A stretch of 64,000 nucleotides of DNA from Dickeya poaceiphila (GCF_007858975.2 NZ_CP042220.2:1550001-1614000); one strand, 5' to 3'. Positions 7,145-15,063 are shown, counted from the first letter of the stretch. Translations and numbers: made by a program. The notes: generated by a model from the sequence alone, not told the origin.

Positions 7145-8152
7145 ATGGCTGTAAGCAAACTTCCGTCCGGCAAATGGCTTTGCCAATGCTTCCCCTATGG
7201 GCGCGATGGTCAGCGCGTTCGTAAACAATTTACTACCAGAGGTGAGGCACTCGCGTATGAGCGCCGCCTGATGGCGGATAAAAAAGGGATATCAACCGAA
7301 ACCAACAGCACAACGCTGCAAGACCTGATCCAGCGATGGTACGACATGCATGGCCAGACGCTGGAGTCAGGTGAAGACCGCTACGCTAAACTGATGGCAA
7401 TCTGTGTTCGGCTGGGTAATCCCTTTGCGGTAGACGTTGATAAAAATATGTTCGCTGTTTACCGCGAACGCCGGTTAAAAGGTGAATGGAACCCAAAAGG
7501 GAAGACGGCCATCAAAGAGGCCACAGTTAACCGCGAATATTCCTACCTGCGGGCGGTGTTCTCTGAGCTGAAGCGCATGGGGGAGTGGGAAAAAGAAAAC
7601 CCGCTGGATGGCATACGCCAGTTTAAGGAAGGCGATCAGGAACTGGCTTTTCTCTACCCGGATGAAATTAAGCGCCTGCTTGCTGCCTGCGATGAATCAG
7701 AGAATAAAGATCTCGGTATCATCGTTCGCTTGTGCCTGGCGACGGGGGCGCGTTGGGGCGAGGCCCAAACCCTGAAACAATCGCAAATCCTTCCCGGCAG
7801 GATTACATTCGTCAAAACCAAAGGAAAGAAAAACCGAACCATTCCTATTTCTGAAAGAATGCACGCCTTGTTGCCCAAGCGGCGCGGCCAACTCTTCAAA
7901 CCAGCGTATGAGGCATTTAAGCACGCCTTAAAGAAAGCGCACATTGAATTACCTGAGGGGCAGTTGACCCACGTTCTCAGGCACAGCTTTGCCAGCCACT
8001 TCATGATGCGCGGCGGCAATATTCTGGTGTTGCAGCAGATATTGGGCCATAGCTCTATCACTATGACCATGCGGTATGCGCATTTCGCGCCGGATCATCT
8101 GGATGCGGCGGTAACTCTCAACCCGTTTGATTCTTTAACCACAGATGAATAA
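7145..8152 (+). CDS. int: P2-type tyrosine-recombinase integrase
   Basis: A 335-residue integrase. The N-terminus (LPSGKWLCQCFPYGRDGQRV) is the arm-binding AP2-like part, followed by a SAM-like core-binding domain (about 60-165). Catalytic residues can be read directly: Arg203 in ATGARWGEA, the beta-hairpin lysine in VKTKGKKNRTIPI, His276 and Arg279 in THVLRHSF, His302 in LGHSSITM, and the nucleophile Tyr311 in MRYAHF. All are present, so it should be active. It closes the lysogeny operon and lies 127 bases from the tRNA-Leu att site, which it presumably uses. Confidence 0.93.
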   Translation: MAVSKLPSGKWLCQCFPYGRDGQRVRKQFTTRGEALAYERRLMADKKGISTETNSTTLQDLIQRWYDMHGQTLESGEDRYAKLMAICVRLGNPFAVDVDKNMFAVYRERRLKGEWNPKGKTAIKEATVNREYSYLRAVFSELKRMGEWEKENPLDGIRQFKEGDQELAFLYPDEIKRLLAACDESENKDLGIIVRLCLATGARWGEAQTLKQSQILPGRITFVKTKGKKNRTIPISERMHALLPKRRGQLFKPAYEAFKHALKKAHIELPEGQLTHVLRHSFASHFMMRGGNILVLQQILGHSSITMTMRYAHFAPDHLDAAVTLNPFDSLTTDE

Positions 8153-8279
8153 TCATGGGGCGCTGCCACGTTAAATCGATGGCAGCAGATTTCCGTATTA
8201 GCTCGCATTAACCTGAATTGAATACTGCTAACGTATTGAATTAACGTAACTCTATGATATAAAAAGCAGGCATTAACTT

Positions 8280-8334
8280 TTTAAAATCCCTCGGCGTTCG
8301 CGCTGTGCGGGTTCAAGTCCCGCTCTGGGCACCA
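8280..8334 (+). other. attR: Prophage att site: 3' half of tRNA-Leu(UAA)
   Basis: The 55 bases from the anticodon loop (TTTAAAA, with TAA at 8282-8284) to the terminal CCA match the 3' half of tRNA-Leu(UAA) as I know it from E. coli leuZ: anticodon stem TCCCT, the long variable arm CGGCGTTCGCGCTG, T-stem GCGGG/CCCGC and acceptor strand TCTGGGC. The bases before it do not form the 5' half, so this is not a whole tRNA. Tyrosine-integrase elements duplicate such a block at one end, so the intact gene should stand at the far end of the prophage, left of the window. Confidence 0.85.
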
Positions 8335-8379
8335 TGCGATAAGTGCTTGTGATATAAAGAAATAATTAAAATAACATGA

Positions 8380-8400
8380 CCGCCACGAGGCGGTTTTTTT
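8380..8400 (+). terminator. Rho-independent terminator after the tRNA-Leu fragment
   Basis: CCGCC, a four-base loop and GGCGG are followed by seven T. It is probably the original terminator of the host tRNA gene, left beside the att site after integration. Confidence 0.75.
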
Positions 8401-8733
8401 GTGTCTGGGCCATTCTTTAATAATGTTTTTTTCTGTATGAAATTTTTATAGTCAACGTTTATTTGTCATTTTGCATGATTACTGTGAAGCCAGTAAGGCG
8501 TTTCTACTGGTTCAGAAGATTGAGTGACGTCAGGGAAATCACGGTGTGTGATTGTATGAATATGGCAACGATCACTTCCATGAGTCCCTGAATAATAATG
8601 CCCACTGATGATGGAAATCCTGAAATCAAAAAATGTATTGAACTAAAGTAACGTGAGCGTGCTCCTCCTGCTTGATATTTTTGTCCAAAAACTGCTTGTC
8701 TTTATTCAGTAAGCTGGTCGAACAGATATCGTT
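8401..8733. other. Gap without a recognised gene
   Basis: About 330 AT-rich bases between the terminator and the end of Rz1. I see no credible coding frame with a ribosome-binding site, no tRNA and no strong hairpin. It may be host/prophage junction debris. Confidence 0.5.
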
Positions 8734-9084
8734 TTACTCAGGAATATCAGTCCATCTGCTCTCTCCAGGGATACTCCTTTTTTCGGTTGGAAGTGCAGGG
8801 GATGTGGCTTGTATACCTGCTACGGTGGTAATGTTTTTGGTCTGACAGGCAATAATAGTATCCACCTGGTCTGCGCATGTCGCCAACGCAGCTTCTGTTT
8901 CATCCAAAAGATTATTTAGTTCACCGTTGGTTTGTGGGTTGGCTACTGGAAATCTGCACGGAGTCAGTCTGGGACAGCCATTCACGGTAAGCACGGCCAC
9001 TTGTGAGGGCGGGGCGCTGGCGCAACCGGATAATATCAGCAGGAAGGGTAGTGCTAGCCCAGCGGTTAAGTTCTTCGTTTTCAT
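8734..9084 (-). CDS. Rz1: Rz1-like outer-membrane spanin lipoprotein (LysC-like)
   Basis: A 116-residue lipoprotein. A signal peptide ends in the lipobox LILSGC (Cys21), followed by a short proline-containing stretch and further cysteines. The gene begins inside Rz in another frame and runs past its end, the classic nested spanin arrangement (overlap 8921-9084). Together with Rz it should fuse inner and outer membranes in the last step of lysis. It is longer than lambda Rz1 (60 residues), closer to the partly embedded P2 lysB/lysC style. Confidence 0.8.
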   Translation of the reverse strand: MKTKNLTAGLALPFLLILSGCASAPPSQVAVLTVNGCPRLTPCRFPVANPQTNGELNNLLDETEAALATCADQVDTIIACQTKNITTVAGIQATSPALPTEKRSIPGESRWTDIPE

Positions 9085-9361
9085 GTTGTAATCTCATTAT
9101 CACTTTCTGCCGTTCAGAGAGCGCTGCTTGAGTATCTGCAGCCATGTTGCGTAATCGTGCCTGTTCAATGTTGTTACGTTCAGCTTGCTCAGACAGCGTT
9201 TTTAACTGACCAGACTTTTCATCCAGCTCGGTTTGCTGCAGTGACAACGTTTGTGCCTGTTGCTCAGTTAACTGGAGAGTGGTGTGCAGCCGCCAGGACT
9301 GCACACCCACGCCGGCGCTAAGCAGCATCATGATGACCGCGATGATCATGCTGCTTTTCAT
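8921..9361 (-). CDS. Rz: Rz-like inner-membrane spanin subunit (LysB-like)
   Basis: A 146-residue protein with an N-terminal membrane anchor (MIIAVIMMLLSAGVGVQSW) and a long periplasmic coiled coil rich in Gln, Glu and Leu (LQLTEQQAQTLSLQQTELDE). This is the shape of an i-spanin. Its ATG overlaps the endolysin stop (ATGA), and Rz1 is nested in its 3' part. It completes a holin-endolysin-Rz-Rz1 order. Confidence 0.82.
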   Translation of the reverse strand: MKSSMIIAVIMMLLSAGVGVQSWRLHTTLQLTEQQAQTLSLQQTELDEKSGQLKTLSEQAERNNIEQARLRNMAADTQAALSERQKVIMRLQHENEELNRWASTTLPADIIRLRQRPALTSGRAYREWLSQTDSVQISSSQPTNQR

Positions 9362-9849
9362 GCCACCTCCCCACCTGCTTGTTGGTATACCGTGAGCAGG
9401 TGTTCGATGTCATGCTCGTGTTGGCCATAGCCAGCCCCCGGCAAGGAAGCCCAGATGTTGTTGCATTGGGTGATGGCATGGGCAATTCGGCCTTGAATAA
9501 TGTCATCCAGTGCACGTTGCTCACGAATGAGTTGAATAGCTAGCGTATCTTGCGAATTAGGGCCGAAATCCGGTAGTTTCAACTGTGCCTTGTAAGTTGG
9601 CCAATAGAGGTAGAGTTGCTGATAGCGACCGGCTGCGGTGGATCGCTGTCCTTGTTTATTGAATACTTTACCTGGTCGACCATTAGCGAATGGATGATCT
9701 TGGTAGTCGGTGAATATTTCTGGTTTGCCATCGATGCCAGTGACAATGACGTCGTAACCGCGGTTTCGGGTGAGTAGATGCGTCGCTGTACCCTCAGAAA
9801 AAGCCAGCATATCCAAAAACGCAGTCAGGTTTGGGGAGTTACTGAGCAT
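9358..9849 (-). CDS. Endolysin, lambda R-type lytic transglycosylase (GH104-like)
   Basis: About 163 residues starting MLSNSPNLTAFLDMLAFSEG. It follows lambda R through nearly its whole length: FSEGT with the catalytic Glu, RNRGYDVIVTG, FTDYQDHP, STAAGRYQ and NIWASLPGAGYGQ. The enzyme should cut the glycan strands of peptidoglycan. No signal peptide is visible, so it needs the holin to reach the wall. I chose the ATG at 9849 because homology begins there; the frame stays open upstream only through the end of the holin gene, which it overlaps by 11 bases. Confidence 0.9.
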   Translation of the reverse strand: MLSNSPNLTAFLDMLAFSEGTATHLLTRNRGYDVIVTGIDGKPEIFTDYQDHPFANGRPGKVFNKQGQRSTAAGRYQQLYLYWPTYKAQLKLPDFGPNSQDTLAIQLIREQRALDDIIQGRIAHAITQCNNIWASLPGAGYGQHEHDIEHLLTVYQQAGGEVA

Positions 9850-10150
9850 TATCTTTTCTCTCCGGTGCAGCCTGTTCACCCAGTTGCCGAATACGACGTT
9901 GGATAAGCAGTTCAATAGCTTGGTAACCAGCGATGCCAAGAGCTGCGCCAATGCCATTGATGGCGACAGGCGACAGATCGGGGAATTGTACCAGTGCGAT
10001 ACCTGCCATCATTGAGACAAAGCCGCCCAGCATTACTCGGCCAATAAATAATCGGAGTGTGATGGGTTCACTACCCGACAATACTTTGCCGACGGCAATC
10101 AGTGTGCCAATAATAAATAAGGAGACGATACTTTTATCTGTTTCATTCAT
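9839..10150 (-). CDS. Phage holin
   Basis: About 103 residues from MNETDKSIVSLF. There are hydrophobic segments near residues 8-22 (IVSLFIIGTLIAVG), 35-55 (VMLGGFVSMMAGIALV) and a weaker one near 65-80 (INGIGAALGIAGYQAIELL), then a charged tail RRIRQLGEQAAPERKDN. Size, segments and charged C-terminus fit a holin. It is the first gene of the leftward lysis cassette and the endolysin start overlaps its end. The longer upstream frame is rejected because the ATG at 10150 gives the compact membrane protein. Confidence 0.8.
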   Translation of the reverse strand: MNETDKSIVSLFIIGTLIAVGKVLSGSEPITLRLFIGRVMLGGFVSMMAGIALVQFPDLSPVAINGIGAALGIAGYQAIELLIQRRIRQLGEQAAPERKDNAQ

Positions 10151-10861
10151 GTGTGAGTCCAGCCGTTGGTTTTTGAGGCAATGCAATAAAACAATAGAGA
10201 TAACAGGGTGTTTTACGTGTTGTCCCATGGTGTATGGTATGGCCTATATTAAACCAGTTGGTCCGTTGTGATGGCAGCGATGGCTGATGGGTCAGTCATC
10301 AGCAAACAGGATATTGCGAATGTTCGGAAAACGGAGAGAGTGGCTGATTTATAAATATGAATCATGTGAAAATTATTTATATGCTTTTTCTGATGAAGCT
10401 CAAGTCTTGTTTCGCTTTCAAGTGATTTATGAGCAAGCATTGAATCGCTGTTTGCTGGTAATTTATTTATCATTTTGAAAAGTAATATTTTTTGTAATGA
10501 CGACATATGGGGAAGATAATGCTTTTTTCTACATGGTAGACATTGTTGCCTTGCTGTGCTGAGAGAAATGAATAAATCGGAACGCATCTCCAGTGCGTGA
10601 AATTTTCTAACATGAACAGAGTAACTGGTATATGGTTTTTTTATGTTGATAGTAAATATGTTTGCATGAATCGAAATAATTGAATTTTGTATGTATTGCA
10701 AGGTTTTTTTAATGGGCTGTTTTTATTTTTTAGTATGATTTATATTGATTTTCTCTATTTATAGTATGTCTCTAATAGGTGTCAATTTGCGGAATTATTT
10801 GGCCAAATAATATCAATAAGGTGAAGATATATTGTGCAGTTTTAATTGATTATTGACAGGG
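10151..10861. other. AT-rich gap upstream of the lysis cassette
   Basis: About 700 bases without a gene I can support. Open frames here have poor starts and no recognisable protein. The one clear feature is a perfect palindrome at 10794-10811, listed separately. The promoter of the lysis cassette must lie in or near this stretch. Confidence 0.45.
10794..10811. promoter_or_regulatory. Perfect 18-bp palindrome, possible operator
   Basis: ATTATTTGGCCAAATAAT reads the same on both strands. It lies about 640 bases upstream of the holin start and about 50 bases beyond the cytochrome b562 terminator. It could be the site of a dimeric repressor; no regulator gene is adjacent. Confidence 0.4.
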
Positions 10862-10903
10862 AAATAAAAAAGCCGCAACAGTCATAAGGGGCTACTGCTG
10901 CGG
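10862..10903 (-). terminator. Rho-independent terminator of the cytochrome b562 gene
   Basis: On the minus strand CCGCAGCAGT, an 11-base loop and ACTGTTGCGG (one mismatch) are followed by a run of T (A-rich 10862-10871 on the plus strand). It lies 15 bases past the cybC stop. Confidence 0.8.
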
Positions 10904-10917
10904 TGTTAACATCAGAG

Positions 10918-11295
10918 TTATACGCCTAGTTTTTTGTGGTACTCGGCGCGGGTTTTTTTCAGTTCATCTGTTGCTGCTTTGGCTTCTTGCAATTTACCCG
11001 AATCAACCAGTGCGATAGCTGCATCGATTTGCTGGAGCAGTTTTCCCAGCCCTTCGTTAAAAACTTTGCTATTCGGACTATTGTTGAACTCTGGGTCTGC
11101 CTTGGCCTTGGTTGCATGGGCTTTCATGTTCAACAGCTCTGTTTTCAGCGTAGCTGCATCGGTGGCACTTGAGGCGCTTTTATAGCTCTTCGCCATAGCG
11201 CCCATTTCGTCTTTTACTGCGGCCAGACTAGCAAAAGGAAGCGCTACAGTAGACGCTGCGATTGCCAGACTGATGGCCATAATTGTTTTTTTCAT
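10918..11295 (-). CDS. cybC: Soluble cytochrome b562
   Basis: A 125-residue periplasmic haem protein. A Sec signal peptide (MKKTIMAISLAIAASTVALP, then FASLA) precedes a four-helix bundle of about 103 residues. The haem-iron ligands of the family can be placed: a methionine close to the mature N-terminus (AVKDEMGAM) and a histidine near the C-terminus (AEYHKKLGV). Haem is held non-covalently; there is no CxxCH. The physiological partner is unknown. It has its own terminator and an ACTCCTGTTGG-type stretch upstream, so it is probably monocistronic. Confidence 0.88.
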   Translation of the reverse strand: MKKTIMAISLAIAASTVALPFASLAAVKDEMGAMAKSYKSASSATDAATLKTELLNMKAHATKAKADPEFNNSPNSKVFNEGLGKLLQQIDAAIALVDSGKLQEAKAATDELKKTRAEYHKKLGV

Positions 11296-11335
11296 TGCTC
11301 ACTCCTGTTGGTTAGCCAGATAACGGGTTTATAAC

Positions 11336-11510
11336 CAAAATATTCGAGTTGCAGGACAACGCCATATATAAGCCTTTAAGGGCAAGGTTATTTATAGTTT
11401 TGTCACTCAGCAACTGAGGTGCTCCGGCAGCTTACATAAGTAAGTGACTAGGTTGCATGACAACGCTGCCAGAAGCCGCGTTGTCATGCAACTCGAATTA
11501 TTTCTTGTAT
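11336..11510. repeat. Dispersed enterobacterial repeat with strong inverted repeats
   Basis: The block opens with ATTCGAGTTGCAGGACAACG, contains CAGCTTACATAAGTAAGTGA and ends with GCGTTGTCATGCAACTCGAA. These are hallmarks of an intergenic repeat I know from Pectobacterium, Dickeya and relatives. Inside it GTTGCATGACAACGC and GCGTTGTCATGCAAC (11453-11493) form a perfect 15-base stem with an 11-base loop. The outer ends also pair. A related, more decayed copy lies near 54910-55025. Confidence 0.65.
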
Positions 11511-11584
11511 ATTATCCAAGGGTTGTCATCAATGTTTGTACATTGGTCAGCAGTTGTATGGTCGTGATGAATGGAGGTGGATGA

Positions 11585-11785
11585 GTGAATGTCGATGATA
11601 AAGTGACAGTAAAAACCGATGGTGACGTGCGCCGGGAAGGAATCATCCTGACGGTAGAACCATTTCAGGAAGGAACGATGTACCTCATTGCCCTGGAAGA
11701 CTATCCCGAAGGAGTCTGGTTTTTCAATGAGCTTAACAGCCCAGAGGGAATATTTGTCGAGCTATACCAGTCTGCCGCCCAATAA
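11585..11785 (+). CDS. Small acidic protein of unknown function
   Basis: A 66-residue protein read from a GTG start. The start is set by a strong GGAGG at 11573-11577, seven bases upstream; the ATG at 11581 stops after five codons. The sequence ([20 protein letters not shown], then [19 protein letters not shown]) suggests a small beta-rich domain, perhaps SH3/KOW-like, with no membrane part. I do not recognise the family. It stands alone between a repeat block and a convergent terminator. Confidence 0.6.
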   Translation: MNVDDKVTVKTDGDVRREGIILTVEPFQEGTMYLIALEDYPEGVWFFNELNSPEGIFVELYQSAAQ

Positions 11786-11787
11786 AT

Positions 11788-11819
11788 GGGCCGATACAGG
11801 TGACTGACTGTATCGGCCC
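11788..11819. terminator. Hairpin between convergent genes
   Basis: GGGCCGATACAG and CTGTATCGGCCC form a perfect 12-base stem with an 8-base loop, between the stop of the small gene (11785) and the end of the chemoreceptor (11826). It can serve both strands. Neither side has a long T run, so strength is uncertain. Confidence 0.6.
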
Positions 11820-11825
11820 GCATGA

Positions 11826-13556
11826 TCAGAAGGTTTCCCAGTTATCATTACCGGGCTTTATACTCGAAGAAGCGCGTAAAGCAGTCGCTGTTGATGCAGC
11901 CAGCATAGGCTTGGGCATGATGGGAGCCGATGTGTAAGCTCTGTCCTGAATGTGGTTGGAGAGTTTAAAGGAGGACACTGTACGCGTTAGCACCATCGCT
12001 TGCTCTTCGAGTGAACTGGCTGCCGCAGATGCTTGTTGTACCAATGCTGCGTTTTGCTGTGTCACACTATCCATCTCGGAGATTGCCTGACCAACTTGAG
12101 TGATGCCACGGCTTTGTTCATCTGAAGCGGAAGCGATCTCATTCATAATGTCGGTTACACTACTGACGGCACGGACAATTTCATGCATGGTCTGACCCGC
12201 TTTGTCTACTAGTTCTGAACCATTATGAACCAGTGAGACGGATTCGGAGATCAACCCTTCAATCTCTTTGGCGGCCTGAGCGCTGCGCTGTGCCAGACTA
12301 CGAACTTCACCTGCTACAACCGCAAATCCTCTGCCTTGCTCGCCAGCGCGGGCTGCCTCTACAGCAGCGTTTAACGCCAGAATGTTCGTCTGGAAGGCAA
12401 TGCTGTTAATCATATTAGTGATTTCGGAAATTTTCTGTGAACTGTTAGAAATACTGTTCATTGTGGTGACTACATTTTCGACGATTTCACCTCCTTGTCT
12501 GGCTTTGCCAGATGCAGTAGAGGCTAGCTGGCTGGCATGGTGCGCATTATCGGAGTTCTGTTTGACGGTAGCAGTCAACTGCTCCATGCTGGCAGCAGTC
12601 TGTTCGATTGCCGCAGCTTGCTGTTCAGTTCGTGAAGATAGATCGCTATTGCCTGCAGTGATCTCGGTCGTTCCCTGATAAATGGAGTCCGCACTGTCAC
12701 GCACTGTAGAAACGGTATGTACCAACGATGCTTGCATTTGCTGGATGTTATGACCCAGTGTGCCGATTTCGTTTTTGCCGTAGATTTCGTTGGGTTGTGT
12801 CAGGTCACCTTGGGCAATACGTTGAATGCGTTGTACCAGCCGGTTCATCGGCTTAATAAGCGTACCGCGCAAGAACAAGAAGGTGAGCAGGGTCATCACA
12901 ATAGCAATGGTGAAGCTGATAGCCATCAGTGTATATCCCATCACAGCCTCATATTGAGCACTGCTATTAAGTGCTTTGGCTCGCTCAGTACGAAGCGCGA
13001 TCGCTTTTAACAAGGGCTTATTATAAGCTTCATCTAGCACGCGGACCTCTTCTGATTCGTGTGTCAGGATCTCTTCAAAATAACCATCTTTTGCTGCCTT
13101 CAGCATCGGCATGATGCCTTTTTCAATGTAATCGTTATAGGCTTTATTCAGTTCTGGTTCTAAGGCTAGGTCAGCATCTGTTTTGACGACTCGGTTCTCA
13201 TAAACTTTGAAGGAGTCTTTCGAGGAAGCAATGCGTTGCTCCGCTTGCTTCAGGTTGTTATTGAATACGTCTGTGTCTCCAACACGAACGGCAGCGCCAG
13301 CTTGAATAATGAGCAGGCGAGCGGTTCTGAGATGGTTGGAGCTGTTTGACAAACCGAGGCGGACATCAATTTCCTGAGTGACATAATCCAGATTTTGGTT
13401 GGCGCGTACCAGAAAATAGCTGGCAGTGCCTATAGCCAGGGCAAACAACAGCATGATGCCGCCCAGAATGATGACAAATAACGGTACGAGTCCAAGATTA
13501 CCTAGGATGCCGGCTTTACCCTGTTGTTCAGACTTTGACATCATTTTCATATCCAT
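11826..13556 (-). CDS. Methyl-accepting chemotaxis protein, ligand unknown
   Basis: A 576-residue chemoreceptor. A short cytoplasmic lead precedes TM1 (about 24-50, [20 protein letters not shown]). A periplasmic four-helix-bundle sensor follows to about 205, then TM2 ([20 protein letters not shown]), a HAMP domain and the cytoplasmic hairpin. The tip [20 protein letters not shown] and [15 protein letters not shown] are unmistakable. The C-terminus ends NWETF, the pentapeptide that tethers CheR and CheB. The sensor lacks the serine-binding Arg64 pattern of Tsr (it has [12 protein letters not shown]), so the ligand differs. It is transcribed away from flhDC; no clear sigma28 box is seen upstream. 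Confidence 0.92.
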   Translation of the reverse strand: MDMKMMSKSEQQGKAGILGNLGLVPLFVIILGGIMLLFALAIGTASYFLVRANQNLDYVTQEIDVRLGLSNSSNHLRTARLLIIQAGAAVRVGDTDVFNNNLKQAEQRIASSKDSFKVYENRVVKTDADLALEPELNKAYNDYIEKGIMPMLKAAKDGYFEEILTHESEEVRVLDEAYNKPLLKAIALRTERAKALNSSAQYEAVMGYTLMAISFTIAIVMTLLTFLFLRGTLIKPMNRLVQRIQRIAQGDLTQPNEIYGKNEIGTLGHNIQQMQASLVHTVSTVRDSADSIYQGTTEITAGNSDLSSRTEQQAAAIEQTAASMEQLTATVKQNSDNAHHASQLASTASGKARQGGEIVENVVTTMNSISNSSQKISEITNMINSIAFQTNILALNAAVEAARAGEQGRGFAVVAGEVRSLAQRSAQAAKEIEGLISESVSLVHNGSELVDKAGQTMHEIVRAVSSVTDIMNEIASASDEQSRGITQVGQAISEMDSVTQQNAALVQQASAAASSLEEQAMVLTRTVSSFKLSNHIQDRAYTSAPIMPKPMLAASTATALRASSSIKPGNDNWETF

Positions 13557-13934
13557 TCGCTCATTTTCAGGAAAAACATATGTGCACTAACCGTACTATG
13601 TACAGGTGTGATTTGGGAATTTTTGTTTCTGGAAACAGTTGTGTTGCAGTCCTTATCCAAAATACCAACATAATCCAACATCGCTATATAATTTGAAACA
13701 CTCATGAATTTCAATGCGATGTCGATCACGAATCTAGTGGTGAAGGAGTGTCAGCTTCTAGCTTTATATACTCAGTTAGTCGGTAATTAATCGACATAAG
13801 TGATGCCTAACAATTAGAAAGGTGAGACGAGTTAACAAGCTGGTAACGCTCGACGCTGCTGGGGAAGTCTTACATCCCGAATTGACATAATAGTGGGAGT
13901 GACAATCGTATTTTGCCAATATTGATAGCAATAG
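13557..13934. other. Intergenic stretch upstream of the chemoreceptor
   Basis: About 380 AT-rich bases with no supported gene. It must hold the promoter of the leftward chemoreceptor, but I find no convincing sigma28 or sigma70 pair. An imperfect TAGTCGGTAATTAATCGACA near 13777 is weakly palindromic. Confidence 0.4.
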
Positions 13935-14186
13935 ATGAAAGAGATGATTGAAAAGGCTTTTCAGGCTACCACTTCTTTTGCTTTTTTATATTGTAACCTG
14001 CTTTTATTGATGGTTTTTTATGCACCTAACAAGAGCGGCTCAACACACTGTGCTCAAACAGTGCGTACTCTTATTGAACAGGAATATTCACAGTGCATCG
14101 TGAAGCTTGCTATTATTTTCTTTATGGTGACATTACTTCATTTGCATATAATAACTCATGTTATCGAATTAGGTGATCTAATGTAA
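13935..14186 (+). CDS. Possible small membrane protein
   Basis: An 83-residue frame with two hydrophobic segments, TSFAFLYCNLLLLMVFYA (about 13-30) and IVKLAIIFFMVTLLHLHIIT (about 56-75). No family is recognised and the ribosome-binding site is weak. In AT-rich intergenic DNA such frames can arise by chance. It lies upstream of the flhD control region and is listed only as a candidate. Confidence 0.28.
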   Translation: MKEMIEKAFQATTSFAFLYCNLLLLMVFYAPNKSGSTHCAQTVRTLIEQEYSQCIVKLAIIFFMVTLLHLHIITHVIELGDLM

Positions 14187-14381
14187 GTTGATGTGATTAT
14201 AGAATTGTGATTTGGAGTCTTGAGTATTTTTTTTGTTTTAAATCAATTTGTTGTATTTTTTATCGGCTTTGCGCATGATTGTGGGAAGTTTTTTTCTCGC
14301 ATCAAAATTGGCATTGTCTTCAGGAAAATTTCATTGCGAGGTAAAAATTAGTGAAATATTGTGTTTTGCTCCCTTCTGTTT

Positions 14382-14397
14382 TGTGATATATATCACA
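14382..14397. promoter_or_regulatory. Perfect CRP (cAMP receptor protein) site before flhD
   Basis: TGTGATATATATCACA is an exact TGTGA-N6-TCACA palindrome. cAMP-CRP activates flhDC in E. coli, where the site lies about 70 bases before the transcription start. The distance to the promoter proposed here (about 73 bases to the start) agrees. Confidence 0.85.
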
Positions 14398-14425
14398 TAA
14401 TTATCAAAATGCTGATGTGTCTGCG

Positions 14426-14455
14426 TTGTGTGAATCAGGCGGAAGGCGTTACAGT
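14426..14455 (+). promoter_or_regulatory. Candidate flhDC promoter (sigma70)
   Basis: TTGTGT (14426-14431) and TACAGT (14450-14455), 18 bases apart, would start RNA near 14462. This places the CRP site near -73 and the RcsB-like box just downstream of the start, the same order as in E. coli. It leaves a leader of about 250 bases before flhD. The boxes are imperfect. Confidence 0.42.
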
Positions 14456-14460
14456 TACTA

Positions 14461-14479
14461 AGGATTAGGACTAATCCTA
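14461..14479. promoter_or_regulatory. RcsAB-box-like palindrome in the flhDC leader
   Basis: AGGATTAG, GA, CTAATCCT is a perfect palindrome. The 14-mer TAGGACTAATCCTA (14466-14479) matches 11 of 14 bases of the RcsAB box consensus TAAGAATATTCCTA. RcsB represses flhDC in enterobacteria from a site just past the transcription start, which is where this lies. Confidence 0.65.
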
Positions 14480-14710
14480 CGTTCTATGTTGGACGCAATA
14501 CGGAAAAAGGATGAACCTAGAATTATGAACAGATGGAGTCTCAGACGCATCAGGGCAGATGCTGTATTTTTCGTCATTTTTAAAGATTATAAAGTAGTAG
14601 AATTATCTGGCACCGATAGTTTTCATGCCACCTATGGAGAGTGATTGTTTAGCGGGTGAGCAGTCTATCACCTAACTTATGTTTGAAACATAGTCTGTCG
14701 GGATGGGAAT

Positions 14711-15061
14711 ATGGGTACCTCTGAATTACTCAAACACATTTATGACATTAATTTGTCTTATTTGTTACTGGCTCAGCGATTAATAAACGACGAAAAAGCA
14801 TCAGCAATGTTCCGTTTGGGCATCAATGAGGAAATGGCAGATGCATTGATGCAACTGACCCTACCTCAAATGGTAAAACTCGCTGAAACCAATCAGTTGA
14901 TATGCCATTTTCGCTTCAGTGATCACAATACTATTAAATTGTTAACACAAGAATCCCGGGTTGATGATCTGCAACAGATTCATACCGGGATTTTGTTGTC
15001 AAGTCATTTGTTGCAAGAGCTGTCTTCAAAGGAAGAGAGCTTGCCTAAGAAAAGGGCATAA
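14711..15061 (+). CDS. flhD: Flagellar master regulator FlhD
   Basis: A 116-residue protein starting [20 protein letters not shown], nearly the E. coli sequence. FlhD4C2 activates the class II flagellar promoters with sigma70. The dimerising cysteine of E. coli FlhD has a counterpart in NQLICHFRF, and the C-terminal recognition region is complete. The GGGATGGG stretch serves as ribosome-binding site. The stop TAA shares its last base with the ATG at 15061, so flhC is translationally coupled. The long leader with CRP and Rcs sites makes this the main control point of the whole cluster. Confidence 0.97.
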   Translation: MGTSELLKHIYDINLSYLLLAQRLINDEKASAMFRLGINEEMADALMQLTLPQMVKLAETNQLICHFRFSDHNTIKLLTQESRVDDLQQIHTGILLSSHLLQELSSKEESLPKKRA

Positions 15062-15063
15062 TG

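Noticed and set aside
8270-8334. Complete tRNA gene
   Set aside because: Only the 3' half of tRNA-Leu(UAA) is present; the 5' half and D-arm are missing upstream.
10249-10701. 150-residue minus-strand frame in the gap upstream of the lysis cassette
   Set aside because: Low-complexity, AT-driven composition, no good ribosome-binding site, no recognised domain.
13777-13800. Sigma28 promoter for the leftward chemoreceptor
   Set aside because: TAGTCGGT resembles part of a -10 but there is no matching -35 at the right spacing.
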